The position numbers and the translations under genes are program-made. Under the pieces are notes generated by a model that searched no databases, was not told the DNA's origin, and worked only from the letters and a program-made list of their open reading frames with translations. A stretch of DNA of 64,000 bases from the NCBI GenBank assembly GCA_963969495.1, contig OZ018323.1, positions 76,410,583 to 76,474,582 on the forward strand, in the 5' to 3' direction. Source of the stretch: Ceratothoa steindachneri. Lineage: Eukaryota; Arthropoda; Malacostraca; Isopoda; Cymothoidae. The number at the start of each line of letters is the position of its first letter. Position 1 is the stretch's first letter. Below are positions 12,050 to 25,801 of the stretch, piece by piece.

Positions 12050-13350
12050 TGGGGTCGTCGAGGCTCCATTGTTGTTGCCCTGCTTTAGGAGTAAGAACGT
12101 AGAATGACCAGAAGAATGTCTCACGACTAGTTACCTTCGGAATATTTGCCTCGAGTGAGTCTAACGACTCGGTGAAGGCGCGCGGCTGCTTCGTCTTACA
12201 TAAAGCAGTGAAGCGTGTGAGGTGGAGGCTTGGTTTTAGCGAGAGCTGGATGTGAGACCGTAGAATCGGCAGCCCTTAAAATGGGAACGCCTAGAGAGAG
12301 AGGGTAGAACTCTCAGAACAGTACTAAACTGGCATGGAAGCTTCCTCGCTCGTAGGTGTAGAGGGGCTGGGAGCAGAGGGTGCTTTTTTACTTGGGAGGC
12401 TTAGGATGACCGAGGTCACATATGGCGCGAGAGGACCAATTCTTGGCCTCTACGAAAAGAGATTCGGTCCGCAGCCCGAGCGGCTAGGACATTTTTCTCC
12501 GGAAGATAGGCGCCCCTTGCTTTAGGCAAGCAATACGGACTTATCGTATACAGTCTTAGAGTATTTCGCACATACCTGGGTACACCCGAAATTGCACACC
12601 TTCATGAGCGATTCGTGTAGCTGAAGAAGTGGTAGTAGTAGCACTACCCTGGCAGTTTCCTGAATGCCTTGACGTGGTAGCGATACCAATAGACACGCAC
12701 CGACTCAGGGAGACTGTCACGATCGATTGTGACGAAGAGTTTAAGGGTGAGTCTTGAACTCTCCCCACCCTGTTTTTTCATCACACTTTTGATCTAGAGC
12801 TCTTTTTGGTGGGCCAGCTTTTGGATGATGCCTAGGAGTAGTCCACGAGTTTCCTCGCATAAACTACCCATTTCACAAAATTCATGGTAGAATGGTGTCA
12901 CTTGCAAAGGCGAGCCATTGAAGAGTCCGAAGTACAATAAGAATGGCCTACTGAGGAGGGTCCACCGCATTCACCCTAGAAAATTATGAGCTTCGGTTCT
13001 CTACTAATTATGCTATCTAAAGCTACTTTCTGATGAGAAATGCGGCCTTTGGGTACCATGATGCCATCAGCGTACTTAATCACTAGGAATCGTTTGAAGC
13101 CAGTGGGCTAGAAAATTGCGGGTAGGATGAGGGACTGGACCTTACTTGCAACTTTCGTACTTACTCTTTAGGTTTTAGCCTTCCAACACCATGGTTCCAT
13201 AGGGCTGGACATGCCAATCTTAGCATGGCACCTTGCCCAAGCGGCAGGTGACTATAGCGTCCACGTAATCTACCGGAAAGTGAAGAATAAGTAGTCTTCT
13301 TCGTCTTTTTTCCTTTCTTTTTCTTTTTTTTGAGAAAAAAGGACGAGGCA
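12050..13350 (-). pseudogene. Decayed ORF1 region of an I/Jockey-group LINE (older copy)
   Basis: This stretch is homologous to 62690-63850 in the same orientation. Shared landmarks include GTGAGTCTAACGACTCGGTG (12157 versus 62691), GGGAGCAGAGGGTGC (12368 versus 62904), CACGCACCGACTCAGGGAG (12693 versus 63270) and CCTCGCATAAACTAC (12854 versus 63431). It covers the zinc-knuckle and N-terminal parts of ORF1 and part of the 5' leader. The cysteine codons of the knuckles are lost and no long frame remains. It is therefore a much older insertion of the same or a sister family. Flanking ORF2 sequence was not found. Confidence 0.75.
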
Positions 13351-15370
13351 GCTTCAGCCCTATCCTTCTTACAAATGGGGAAGGATTTGGCTGGAAAAAG
13401 GGCTCCACCCAGAAGAGGAGCTCCCCCCTCTCTCCATGAGTACTCGGAGCCCCGTGAGGCCTAAGAATGATCTTATAATCGGGCAGACCTTGGCTCGGGG
13501 TGTCTTTACCTGAGTCTTTTTTTGTCCCCAGGGAAGGCTTTGTCATCGTTGGGAGCCGTCCAGGGCTATTTCCACCTCAGCAGAGGCCTTTAAATGGCCA
13601 TTATCTCCTCTAAGGTGTCTGGATTACGACCGTGGACACAATGGGTTTACGTCGCAGAGAAAACCTGATTGGATCCGGCAAGCAGACCTACATCGGCAAG
13701 GGAGAGGAGGTATACCGGCCCCGACAAGGTCACAACCACTTGTCTACGAATGGAGGTGGTATAGGTAAGAGGGAGCCGCCACCCTTACCTTTCTAAGGCG
13801 GATCACCTGATCCACCTAACCCAATCGGAGGGGTGGTTAGAAACCAAGTTGGCACTTCCTTTACTTCAGCCTACTTTTATTTGCGGGCCTGAAAAATAAA
13901 AGCTGGATCAGCCGCTCAAAGAGAGTCCTCCGGCGACAACTCATTGGAAGGGAATATGAGGAAAATCTCCGAACCCGTGGATATGAAAGAGGAGGGAAGC
14001 CCCTTCACCGCTAAGATAAAAGAGCAACGGAACCTGTGAAACCACAGGATAGGGCACCTTTATTTCAGAAGAGAACCTGCCCGAGTGAAGCTCTGAATAT
14101 GGCAAAGAGAAAGCCCCTTTGCCACAATAAACTGGTTGGATTGAACCCCTCCACCTATCAAAGTATTGCATCATTTTTTTCGCCCTCCATGCATCTAGGG
14201 GAGACGAGGCTGCTCTTGGAGGCGGATACCCATAGGATTAAAAAACAACCATAACGTTATCATTTACACATACTTGGCGTGTAGATTCAAGCTAAGATGG
14301 GCCTTGCGAATTCGAGCAGCCTTAGTAGCGACTTTATTCTGCGTCTTTGGACTACAGAGGATGGTGTCCGGGTAGCCACCTTCTATGTGCACTGGAAACG
14401 GATACAAACTCGGTAACACAGCACACCCCTTACCTAATACCTCATATAGCCGGTGAGCTTTCGGCCCTCGTAGTAGGTAGAGACTTGGCGGTGTAACCTG
14501 CCACTGGGATGAATTATGGTAAGAGAACGAAGGTGCCCCGATCCACCAGAACCTCTTTGGATAGTAAGAGCGAAAGTTGGATGCGAGTAGACAAAGGAAG
14601 GTAATGAAGAAGAATATATATATAGACAAAAAGAGTAGAGTGAGTGATCACTTATTATTATCATCATAACCCGGCACTGGGAAAGCGGGAGGCTGTGCTA
14701 CCTCTCCAGGTTCAGTTGCAGCAGTGGTCTTACCGTCCGGCTACACTATTAACCCTCCTGCGCAAGAAGAAAGAGACTATAGTCGTAGGAGAAAGTGAGT
14801 ACATAGTGAGAGAAGGGAACACACCGCCTTCCCCAGGCCCAATCAATGTGTTGCGTCACTTTATTGAGCGTGCAGCGAGTCGCAAAGTGCAAGCGAGCGG
14901 TATATACTCAGAATGACGCAGTGGATTCACCGCTCGCTAAAAGTGCCCCAGCGAGGCGGGAAGTTGTTTGAAACTCACCTACGCTACTTTCCTGTTAATT
15001 CTTTCTCTCCCCTTTTTCCTAATCCCCTTTATTTATAATTGAGGCCTTCCCTATATGAACTTGGGCCGTAAGGACGTGCAGTTTCTCTGTATATCGGGTG
15101 TAATCGTCTGCACAGGGTATCTCCCGATAGACACTCGAACTTGGAGGCTGCGCTTGCTTCCAAGTTTCAATTGCAACAGGGTTGTTAGCCCCGTCTAGAC
15201 AATCCACGCTCTTGCGAATAGAGAAACTAAAGATAGAATAGTCGTAAAAAGTAGGTGTATTGAAGGAATAGGGACACGACCAGCATCCGTAGCCATTGCC
15301 AAAGAGTTCAATTCAGCCCATTGAGTTTGACCTCCCCTGCTTTCACTCGGGCTAGGAGGGCACGATGTTC
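13351..15370. other. No recognisable gene; holds one shared fragment
   Basis: Apart from the fragment at 13838-14005, the region contains only short overlapping frames on both strands (for example 14264-14667) without motifs. Confidence 0.4.
13838..14005 (+). repeat. Dispersed fragment, copy 1 (see 16195-16335)
   Basis: The block around TCCTTTACTTCAGCC, then GCCTGAAAAATAAAAG, GGATCA, AACTCA-TGGAAGGG and GAGGAAAATC is repeated in the same order and orientation at 16195-16335, where it interrupts a minisatellite. Together the two copies define a dispersed element of at least 140 bp of unknown class. Confidence 0.6.
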
Positions 15371-15570
15371 CTTCAGATACCAGGTTTAAGCTTCACATAG
15401 GTTACTCCCCTGCGAGGAGGACAAACACAAGCGTCCTCAAATAAAACAGGGACAAACACAAACTTCTTCAATTAGAGTAAGGACAAATAGAAGAGTCCTC
15501 AATTCGGGCAAGGACAAACACAAACGTTATTAATTAGGGTAAGGACAAACACAAAAGTCCTTAAATAAAG

Positions 15571-15810
15571 CAAGGACAAGCACGAGTCATCAATTAAATC
15601 AAGACCAAATATAAGGTTCCTAAATTAAAGCAAGGACAAGCACGAGTCATCAATTAAATCAAGACCAAATATAAGGTTCCTAAATTAGAGCAAGGACAAG
15701 CACGAGTCATCAATTAAATCAAGACCAAATATAAGGTTCCTAAATTAGAGCAAGGACAAGCACGAGTCATCAATTAAATCAAGACCAAATATAAGGTTCC
15801 TAAATTAAAG
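15571..15810 (+). repeat. 60-bp higher-order block, four copies
   Basis: Within the 31-bp minisatellite, two diverged monomers form a 60-bp dimer that is repeated four times with an exact 60-base period (15571, 15631, 15691, 15751). The dimers are almost identical, differing only at positions such as AAATTAAAG versus AAATTAGAG. The homogeneity against a divergent background indicates recent local amplification of one dimer. Confidence 0.9.
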
Positions 15811-16194
15811 CAAGGATAAATACAAGCGTCCACAGTATAGCAAGGAAACGCATAAACGCCTTCAAATAAAGCTTGTACCAATTAAAGCAAGGACAAACAC
15901 AAGAGTTTTCAATTAAAGCAAAGACACACACAACTGTCTACAATTAAAGCAAGGACAAAGACAAGGGTTTTCAATTAGAGCAAATACAAACTCAGACGTC
16001 CATAATTAAATCAAATACAAACACAAGCGTGCTCAATTATGGCAAGTACTAAAACAAGCGTCAATTTAAAGCAAGTAAAAACACAAGTGCCCCTATTTAA
16101 ATCAGGACAAACACTAGACAACACAATTAGTGCAAGGACAACTACACCCTCCCTCAAATTAGAGCAAGGGTAAACACAAGTATGCTCGCTGGGC

Positions 16195-16335
16195 AGAAAC
16201 CGAGGCGGCGCGTCCTTTACTTCAGCCTTTTTGGGCGCGTACGCCCGCCTGAAAAATAAAAGGGGGATCAACCGGGGAGAACTCACTGGAAGGGGGTAAG
16301 AGGAAAATCCCCAAACACGTTCACATGGGAGAGAG
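16195..16335 (+). repeat. Dispersed fragment, copy 2, inside minisatellite
   Basis: Matches 13838-14005 in the same orientation. The minisatellite pattern stops before it and resumes after it, so it looks like an insertion into the array. Confidence 0.6.
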
Positions 16336-17165
16336 GCTAAAAACAAGTGTCCCAAATTAAATCAAGAAAAAACAAGCATCCCAATTAAAGCAAGGACTAA
16401 TACAAGTTTCCTTAATTAAAGCACGGACAAACACAAGCGTTCTCAATTATAGTAAGGAGAAACAGATGTGTCCTTAATTAAAGCAAGGAAAAACAAGTGG
16501 CCTCAATTAAAGAGGACAAACCCAAGCATTCTCAATTAAAGCAAGGACAAACATAAGAGTACTCAATTATAACGAGGAAAACACAAGCGCTTCCATTACA
16601 GAAAGTGCAACACAAGCATCTTAGATAAAACAGGGATAACACAAGCGTCTTCAAAAAACTCAAGAACAAACCCAATCGTCTTTAATTAGGACAAAGACAA
16701 ACACAGGCGTCGTAAAATAAAGCAAGGACAAACACTTCCATCTTTAATTAAACCAAGGACAAACGCAAGCGTCCTCAAATAAAGGGGTTCAAACACAAGC
16801 GGCCCCAACCAAAGAGAGGACAAACACAAGAGTACTCAATTAAAGTAAGGACAAACACAAGTGTATCCAATAAGCAAGAGAAAAATACAAGCCAAGCATC
16901 TTCAATCAAAACAAGAACAAACACAAGTTTCCTCAAATAAAGAAGGAAAAACACAAATGTCCTCACTTGTAGAAAGGATAAATACTAACGTCCGCAGTTA
17001 AAGTGTCCTCAAGAGGCTTTCTCAAATGAAGCAAGAGGCTTGCATAATTGAAGCAAGAGGCTTCCTCAAATGAAGCAAAAGTTTCCTCAAATAAAACAAT
17101 AGGCTTTCTCAAGTGGAGCGAGAGGCATTATCAAATGAACGAAAGACTTCTTTAATGAAACAATA

Positions 17166-18515
17166 TGTAGGCCAAAACGGGTGAAGAGGAAGCCTAGATG
17201 AATGATTTTTTTCTGATCATACTAAATGTAAACGTTACTATACAAATATAATGTGGTTCTCTCACACACAATAAAAGAGGCAAGACAACCAGATCTGAAC
17301 CTCGAACCACAAGCTAAAAGAGTGTATCAGGTTACGCACGAGAGCTTATGCATTGTGTTCCAGATGCCTGGAGCACTAAAGTTGTCAAAAATTCAGTTCC
17401 GGAATAAGGCCTGAACTGAAAAGCCTCTAGTCAAATTAAGCCTCTCCCTTTGTGGAAACGTTAAAAACAAAACAAAATATATCTGCACTCAAAGAAAAAC
17501 ATTAAAATCAATCCACTTTACTTAGATACAGAGGGGATGATGCAGCTGAAATGATTCAGGGAAAGGTTTAAGACAGATTAAAACCCATCACTTTGAATGG
17601 TGAAGGAATCTAATCCTAATCAAAGGCAGATGGGGAAAATAGATTCACGCCTGAAATTGGCAATCCCTAGGGCAACCTTTTTTTTATCTCACTGCATATC
17701 AAGCCAGGGACTAATATGGTCGAGGCACACCGTCAGTATTTAAGAATATGTGTGATCATATAATAATGAATGCTAATAAATGTTCATAGGTTAGGCCTGC
17801 TAATCATTTATTAATTTAAGACATAAACAGCAAAAAAAATTCAGAAAAGAAAAACATTCAGTATACGAGAAAAATAAAGCACTTAACTTCTAAATCCAAA
17901 TACCATTAAATAAACCTATCAACTTATTTAATTAATAAGGAATAAACACAACATTGAAAAACAGAAATAGTATTTGCCAAACACCAAAATTTAAGGATTA
18001 AACTTCTTAAATTTCTGATTTATTAAGCAATTATATATGAATTGTAAACATCAGCCTTAATACGAATAACATTCCTTCCTTAAATCTCCCGTAGCACATT
18101 TGCAGTCGCTTTAAGAATAAATCTTCTTAAATTTCTCTCACTTAATAAGAAATTATATTTCAAATCTAAATACAAAACTTATAAATTTTAATATGCCTAA
18201 AGACAAAAAGAAACAAATATTGGATTGACATATTGAAAGATAGAAAACGAATTTATTGATATTAGTAAAAATCTGGCAACCAGAGCTGTGGTAGGACACT
18301 CTGTTTCAGCAGGACACTTTATTGTGTCACAAGTACGAAAATTTTATTATACATTCGTACAGTACCGAAATTTGTTCATTGGACATTGGAGATATAAAAG
18401 TGGGGAATATAGTAGTAGAGGGTTTTTAGTAGGAGAAAAATAGTGGGGAAAATTATAGAAAAGGGAAAATGAAAAGTAGGATGAAAGAAAATATTGCAGT
18501 AACACAATTAATTAT
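17166..18515. other. No recognisable gene
   Basis: AT-rich sequence without motifs, tandem units or inverted repeats that I can support. Confidence 0.4.
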
Positions 18516-18716
18516 GCGGTTAAAAGGCTATATTAGGCAGACACAGTTTTCATCAAAACTGTCGGAAGGAGCTCTTCTCACATGCACGAGAAGGTAACAC
18601 TTAAAATAGGCTATCTGAGAGAACGCCTATTTTAAGTGTTACCTTCTCGTGTATGTGAGAAGAGCTCCTTCCAAGGGCTTTGATGAAAACTGTGTCTGCC
18701 TAATATAGACTTTTAA

Positions 18717-18790
<74 letters not shown>
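18516..18790. repeat. Inverted repeat ending in (AT)n
   Basis: Arms 18516-18611 and 18624-18720 are almost exact reverse complements separated by a 12-bp loop. The only long mismatch is the segment ACTGTCGG in the left arm against CCAAGGGC in the right. The right arm runs directly into a 70-bp (AT)n tract (18721-18790). The arrangement matches the other palindromes in the window that derive from Penelope-like 3' ends, but this sequence lacks the CATTTTCC-TTTGTGG block, so its family is uncertain. Confidence 0.65.
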
Positions 18791-20011
<1,221 letters not shown>

Positions 20012-20027
20012 AGAAAGAAACAACAGT

Positions 20028-21092
20028 AATAGGATCAATTTATTCGCGAAACCATGTTTCGATGGGAACCTCCGTCATCATCAATCTCTGGAAGAATAAT
20101 GAAATACAAAAGAAATGCAGAACTTCTGGACACACAAATTTACAAGTTGCAATCTAATTAGGGGGAGCGATATGAGGAAGCAGCGGCATTTTTGAGTAAG
20201 GGAAGTATACAATTCTTACTTATCAAAGGATTAGTGTTGAATTGACCGTCGGAAGTATTAAAGTTATGAATTTCCTTTATAAGTGCCGATTCAATTAGAG
20301 GCCTATGTATATAATTGTGAGAATTATAAATTATATTTGCATTATCAATGTCAATTCAATGGTTTTCATTTGACATGTGGAGAAAAAAACTAGAAGAAAG
20401 AGATCCACATTGCATCTCGCACTTATGTTCCTTTATTCTCTTGGAGAATTTGCTGTTTTTACTAATATATACTTGATTGCAAAATTTGCATTGTATATAA
20501 TAAACTTCCTGTTCTTTATCGATGGATCTATTTTTAGACAGAGTATTTCGGATCGTCTTTTCGCATCGAAAGGCAACATTGATGATTTTTACTCGTGCTA
20601 ACTTTTTAAAATTAATTAATTGTGGCGAGTAAGAGAATGCAATATAATAATTGTCACATACTTTTTCCTTAGGATTAGCTGGTAAGTAAAAGATGGTTCT
20701 GACTTGATAATGACATTTTTTCTAGGAACCAAAAGGGATACTGCAGCTGAATGAATGTTTGGATGATCGTATTAATTTCATCCTCCAAGAAACAAGGATG
20801 ACAAATGCGACATGCTTTTCAGAAACTACGGACCTTTTAACTGATACGTCATGGCACGAGAAATAGTGAATATAGGCATTAGAGTTGGTTGGTTTCCGGT
20901 AGACAGAAGAATATGTTTTGTTGTTTACTTTAGATAGTTTTACACCCAGAAATGGCAATGAGTTATTTTGCTCCCATTCTACTTTAAATGTAATATAGGG
21001 GTGGATATTATTCAATTGTTCGAAAAAGAATCAAATGCGTTATCATTAATATACCATGTGGCACATACATCGTCCACATAACGGAACTAAAC
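20028..21092 (-). pseudogene. Penelope-like retroelement, 5'-truncated: RT end plus GIY-YIG
   Basis: On the minus strand the sequence starts inside the reverse transcriptase at the catalytic box (RYVDDVCATW, 21069-21085). It continues with NNIHPYITF, VEWEQNNSLPFLGVKLSKV and YSSVYRKPTNSNAYIHYFS, which are typical of PLE reverse transcriptases after the YVDD box. Further on (about 20400-20700), EVYYIQCKFCNQVYISKNS and KRIKEHKCEMQCGS resemble the PLE GIY-YIG endonuclease. The 3' end (20053-20085) contains a GATG/CATC hairpin followed by GAAAC, and then the (TA)n tract. A one-base shift occurs near 21015 and further stops follow. PLEs copy themselves by target-primed reverse transcription, and 5' truncation as seen here is common. 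Confidence 0.8.
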
Positions 21093-21142
21093 TATGGGAT
21101 TAGGTAAGATAGGTGTGGGGGGTTCTCAAAGTTCTGCATGGT

Positions 21143-21206
21143 CAGATTACATAGTAACGGGGAAAGGGGATTATTACCCATGCTTTTCCCGATACTATGT
21201 AATCTG
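21143..21206 (+). other. 64-nt hairpin, pre-miRNA-like in size
   Basis: CAGATTACATAGTA at 21143 pairs with TACTATGTAATCTG ending at 21206. The stem continues through CGGGGAAAG / CTTTTCCCG with two mismatches, giving about 24 paired positions and a loop of about 15 nt. A further AGGTAAG / CTTACCT match lies outside. It could be a small MITE, a foldback from mutation, or an RNA hairpin. Nothing shows that it is transcribed. Confidence 0.45.
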
Positions 21207-21740
21207 GTCCTTACCTGGTGCTCAGGAGGACGTGCGTCCCGCGCTCTCCTCGATCTTTCCTCGACCCACAAGTGAGACGCCGCTCCAGAATGCTATTAAA
21301 ACCCCATCCGAGAGCCTATTTAGAAGCGAAATGGCTAAAAGTGATTCCTAGACAGCCACTTTTTATAGGGGCGTACTTTTGAGACAGAAGGGTGGGGGAG
21401 AGCGTTCTGATGTTTGAATCCGGTCGAAGGGGGCGGGGGCTGATAGTATACGCAAAGTTGGCACTTCCAACAAAATGGAAAAAGATTGATTCTCAAATTG
21501 ACAAATTTCTAACAAGGACATATTGGCAACTCCTCACGCATACACTGACACACGCACACACACTCATATATGCGCGCGCATATTATTGTCATACTTTACG
21601 TAAGGATGACATATTTATACCTATGCTGCATCAAACTGGCTATTCAGATTTAACCAAAAGACTGACATGAGCCATTACTTTAACTAGCTCCAACATATTT
21701 CTAGGTATTAAAATAAAAGAATGCAAGAACAATTTTAAAT
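21207..21740. other. No recognisable gene
   Basis: Short motif-free frames and a (CA)-rich stretch near 21545-21565. Confidence 0.4.
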
Positions 21741-22690
<950 letters not shown>

Positions 22691-22703
22691 AGAGGTTGTG
22701 ATG

Positions 22704-22860
<157 letters not shown>

Positions 22861-23042
22861 TGTAGATGGGTAGCAGTCTTTCTTGAATGCAAATTTTGTT
22901 AAAGACCATGGTAGATCACCTGTCCTTTATTCATCTCTTTTTTTTAATAAATGCGTTTTTGTAAAAACCAACCTAAATTGCTGAGCGTTTTTACGAAACA
23001 CATTTATTAAAAAGAGAGAAAGACTGCTACCCATCTACCCCT

Positions 23043-25288
23043 ACATGACCTAGCAGCGAAATATGAACCTATAACTATAGCCTTTCGTCGCCATCATATA
23101 GAAAGGCAAATGGAACTATTAAAGAAAGCTATCCCCAAACTTGAACGTGATGTTGAAGAAACGCTACCACAACTTGAAGAGTTCGAAATTCCACATGCAA
23201 CACTAGACTCTATCAAAATAGCTCTCTCCAACAGCGATTTACAAACGGAAAACTCTGAAAAAGTCATTAAGACCAAAAAGCTTGATAATCTGTACAAGGG
23301 ACGTATAACATTGACAGAATCAACAACATCATTCATCAATCTCTCCCAGCATACGCTCTCTCCACTAGTGAAAGAGAAGCTCTTAATCTCGGTTTGAACT
23401 GCCACCTACAAGCCAAATTTGATCCAATTTAAAAAAAATGTTGAACTAGAATCTCTCTTCCAATCCTTGTTGAAACTACAAGATCAAGCCATCATTGAAA
23501 TTAACTCCAATCTAAAAGACCAAATACGCGCACAAGCCACCAAGCGAAGGTGCTTTAATGGCAGCAAACTTATAAGACCAGAGATACGTAAAGCCATCAG
23601 CTCTCTAAAAAACAACAAAGAAATAGTCATAAGAAAAGCTGACAAATCTAACATATAATACGTCATTCTAAACAAATAAGAATATAACAACAAATTGAAT
23701 ACCATCCTAAGCGACACCATTAAATTTAAACGTATGAAAAAAGATCCAACATAGGACTTAAAAAAGAAAATAAATGGACAAATAGCTAAAGCTAATGCAC
23801 TCATTGGACGAATTCACTTCCAAAAGATCATCGGCGATTACATACCAGGATATCCATCTGTATGGAAATGTAAAAATTCATAAGCTGCACAAACCATTGG
23901 GGCCTATCATCTCTCAAGTCACGACACCAACGTACCGTTTAGCTAAAACCCTAAATTACTAATAAAACCGTACATACCTTCAAAGTATAGCATAAAGTCT
24001 ACGGATGAATTTATCGATATACTCCACTCTACAAAACCGGCAGGACTAATACCATCCCTTGATGTTAAAAGCCTGTTTACGAATGTGTTTATCGCTTAGA
24101 CCATCGACATCATTATACAAAATGTGTACCACCACCCTACAATGTTCCCTCCAAATTTTGACCAAAACATCTTAAGGGATATGTTACGTTCATGCACATC
24201 AGAGGCTCCATTCAGGACACCGGATGGTAATCTATACACGCAAGTGGATGGAGTGGCTATGGGGTCACCATTGGGGCCGACCTTCGCCAACTACTATATG
24301 GGTCAACTTGAAGAGAGCTTATTTCACAACAGTGAAAATAAGCCACACATATTGCCGATACGTAGATGATATCTACATCAACGTCCAAAACGAAGGACAT
24401 CTGAAGAACATCAAACAGCAATTTGAGGAGAACTCCGTGTTAAAATTTACTTATGAATTGAACACGGGCAATAAACTCTCTTTTCTGGACGTTGAGGGAC
24501 AAAGCATCAATGTTAGTTATATCACAAAAGTATATAGAGAAATTACGGACATTGGAAGATGCCTCAACGCGGATAGTGAATGTCCTGAAAGGTACATACA
24601 TCCGCCGAGCATACAATTGCTGCTCTACGTGGTGAACTTTTCCATCAAGAGATCTCAACACTCTTGAACAACGGTTTCTCGAACGGCATGATTGACAAAC
24701 AACTCCAATCATTTTTAAATAATCATTGCAAAGATACGGATAAAACTGAAAGTAATCAGGAAGCAGTAAACAACATCAAACTGTATTACTAAATCAGATG
24801 TCCACGGCCTATAAAATAGACGACAAAAGCATTAAGGAGATTGTTAACCGTAACATCAAGGTTAAGAATCAAATGGACAAAATTCAATTTATTATATACT
24901 ATAAAACGACAAAAGCCAACAATCTGCTTATGAAAAACAACAGCTGCTAAAACTCCTCGAATCTAAAGTTAACCAACATAGTTTACGAGTCTATCTGCCC
25001 CAATGAAGACTGCAAGCTTTATAATATCTTAAAATATATTGGCATGACAACCACCACCCTTTCGAGGCGTTTAACCATACATCTGCAAAGCGGAGGGCCT
25101 AAAAATCATATGGAGAGCGCGCACAACATCAACCTAACTAGAGATATTCTAGTTGAAAATACCACAATTAAAAGAAAAGAGGCAAATAAAGCTAGGCTGA
25201 AATCTTAGAAGCCATCTTAATAAACGAAGAAAAGCCAGCCCTCAATAGTCAGGGCACGAGCTGGAATCGAACATTAAAGTTGTTCTAA
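23043..25288 (+). pseudogene. PLE polyprotein: reverse transcriptase plus GIY-YIG endonuclease, broken
   Basis: The N-terminal segment (KYEPITIAFRRHHIERQ, then 23110-23397) and a linker with IRPEIRKAISSLKNN precede RT motifs in order. These are VIRKADKSNI, NVKIHK, GPIISQVTTPTYRLAKTLN, SLDVKSLFTNV, QVDGVAMGSPLGPTFANYY (about 24241-24299) and the catalytic CRYVDDIYINV (about 24355-24385). The C-terminal endonuclease shows NILKYIGMTTTTLSRRL (about 25022-25070) with HMESAHN downstream, as in PLE GIY-YIG domains. At least three frameshifts and several stops (for example near 23395, 23658, 24370 and 24660) separate the pieces, so it is dead. Product role: target-primed reverse transcription of the element RNA. 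The frame is open from 23043 but I see no start codon that fits. Confidence 0.9.
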
Positions 25289-25389
25289 AAATTACACTCA
25301 CCGGATTGGTTCGTTTCCTTTGACGTTTTCTTTTGATTCAGCCTGATTCTGACTCCACCATACATCATCGGTAAAGGAGGAAAGAATAC

Positions 25390-25599
25390 TTAAAGACGCT
25401 CTGAAGATGATCGGTTAAGATCGAAAGCTCAGCAATATAGTTTGGTTTTCCCAAGCGCATTTATTAAAAAGAGATGTCAATATAGGACAAGTTATCTATC
25501 ATCTACAAGATGGACTAAAAAAAGACAGTTAGAAGAATAGAAAGTTGCCAAATGAAATTGATCAAGGCGAAATATACCATGGTCTTTAACAAAATTTGC

Positions 25600-25604
<5 letters not shown>
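25390..25604 (+). repeat. PLE 3' terminal region with hairpin-GAAA motif
   Basis: Following the stop codon, CTGAAGA (25401-25407) is followed by GATC-GGTTAA-GATC (25409-25422) and GAAA (25423-25426), then GCTCAGCAATATAG. The remainder (to 25604) is repeated twice at 47975-48376 and in inverted partial form at 22858-22980. It ends by entering (TA)n. The CTGAnGA / stem / GAAA order resembles a hammerhead ribozyme core. One unpaired T after CTGAAGA and the absence of an obvious stem III and cleavage triplet mean that this copy is not canonical. Confidence 0.6.
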
Positions 25605-25652
<48 letters not shown>

Positions 25653-25801
25653 GATCCATTTACACAAAGGTTGCACACTCATGTACCTGTTCCGACAGGA
25701 GCGACCATTGATCTCGCCTTGGTCACGTTATCTTCCTCAGGGTCACATTTAACCTTTTCACTCCATATGTTTATTAATGCCAGTCTGCTACACTGAAATC
25801 A

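Larger units (their letters stand above)
15400..17165 (+). repeat. Degenerate ~31-bp minisatellite
   Basis: Dozens of units resembling AATTAAAGCAAGGACAAACA plus CAAGCGTCCTC follow each other with 10-30 percent divergence and variable length. Towards the right end (17000-17165) they grade into a related pattern based on 'GCAAGAGGCTTCCTCAAATGAA'-like units. The array is interrupted by the dispersed fragment at 16195-16335. Open frames inside are composition artefacts. Confidence 0.85.

Noticed and set aside
15400..17165. CRISPR-like array
   Set aside because: Units are contiguous and variable, without constant repeats separating unique spacers, and the setting is eukaryotic.
25401..25426. A canonical hammerhead ribozyme
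   Set aside because: CTGAAGA and GAAA are present, but the stem II register needs a bulged base and no stem III plus cleavage triplet follows. Kept only as a hammerhead-like motif.
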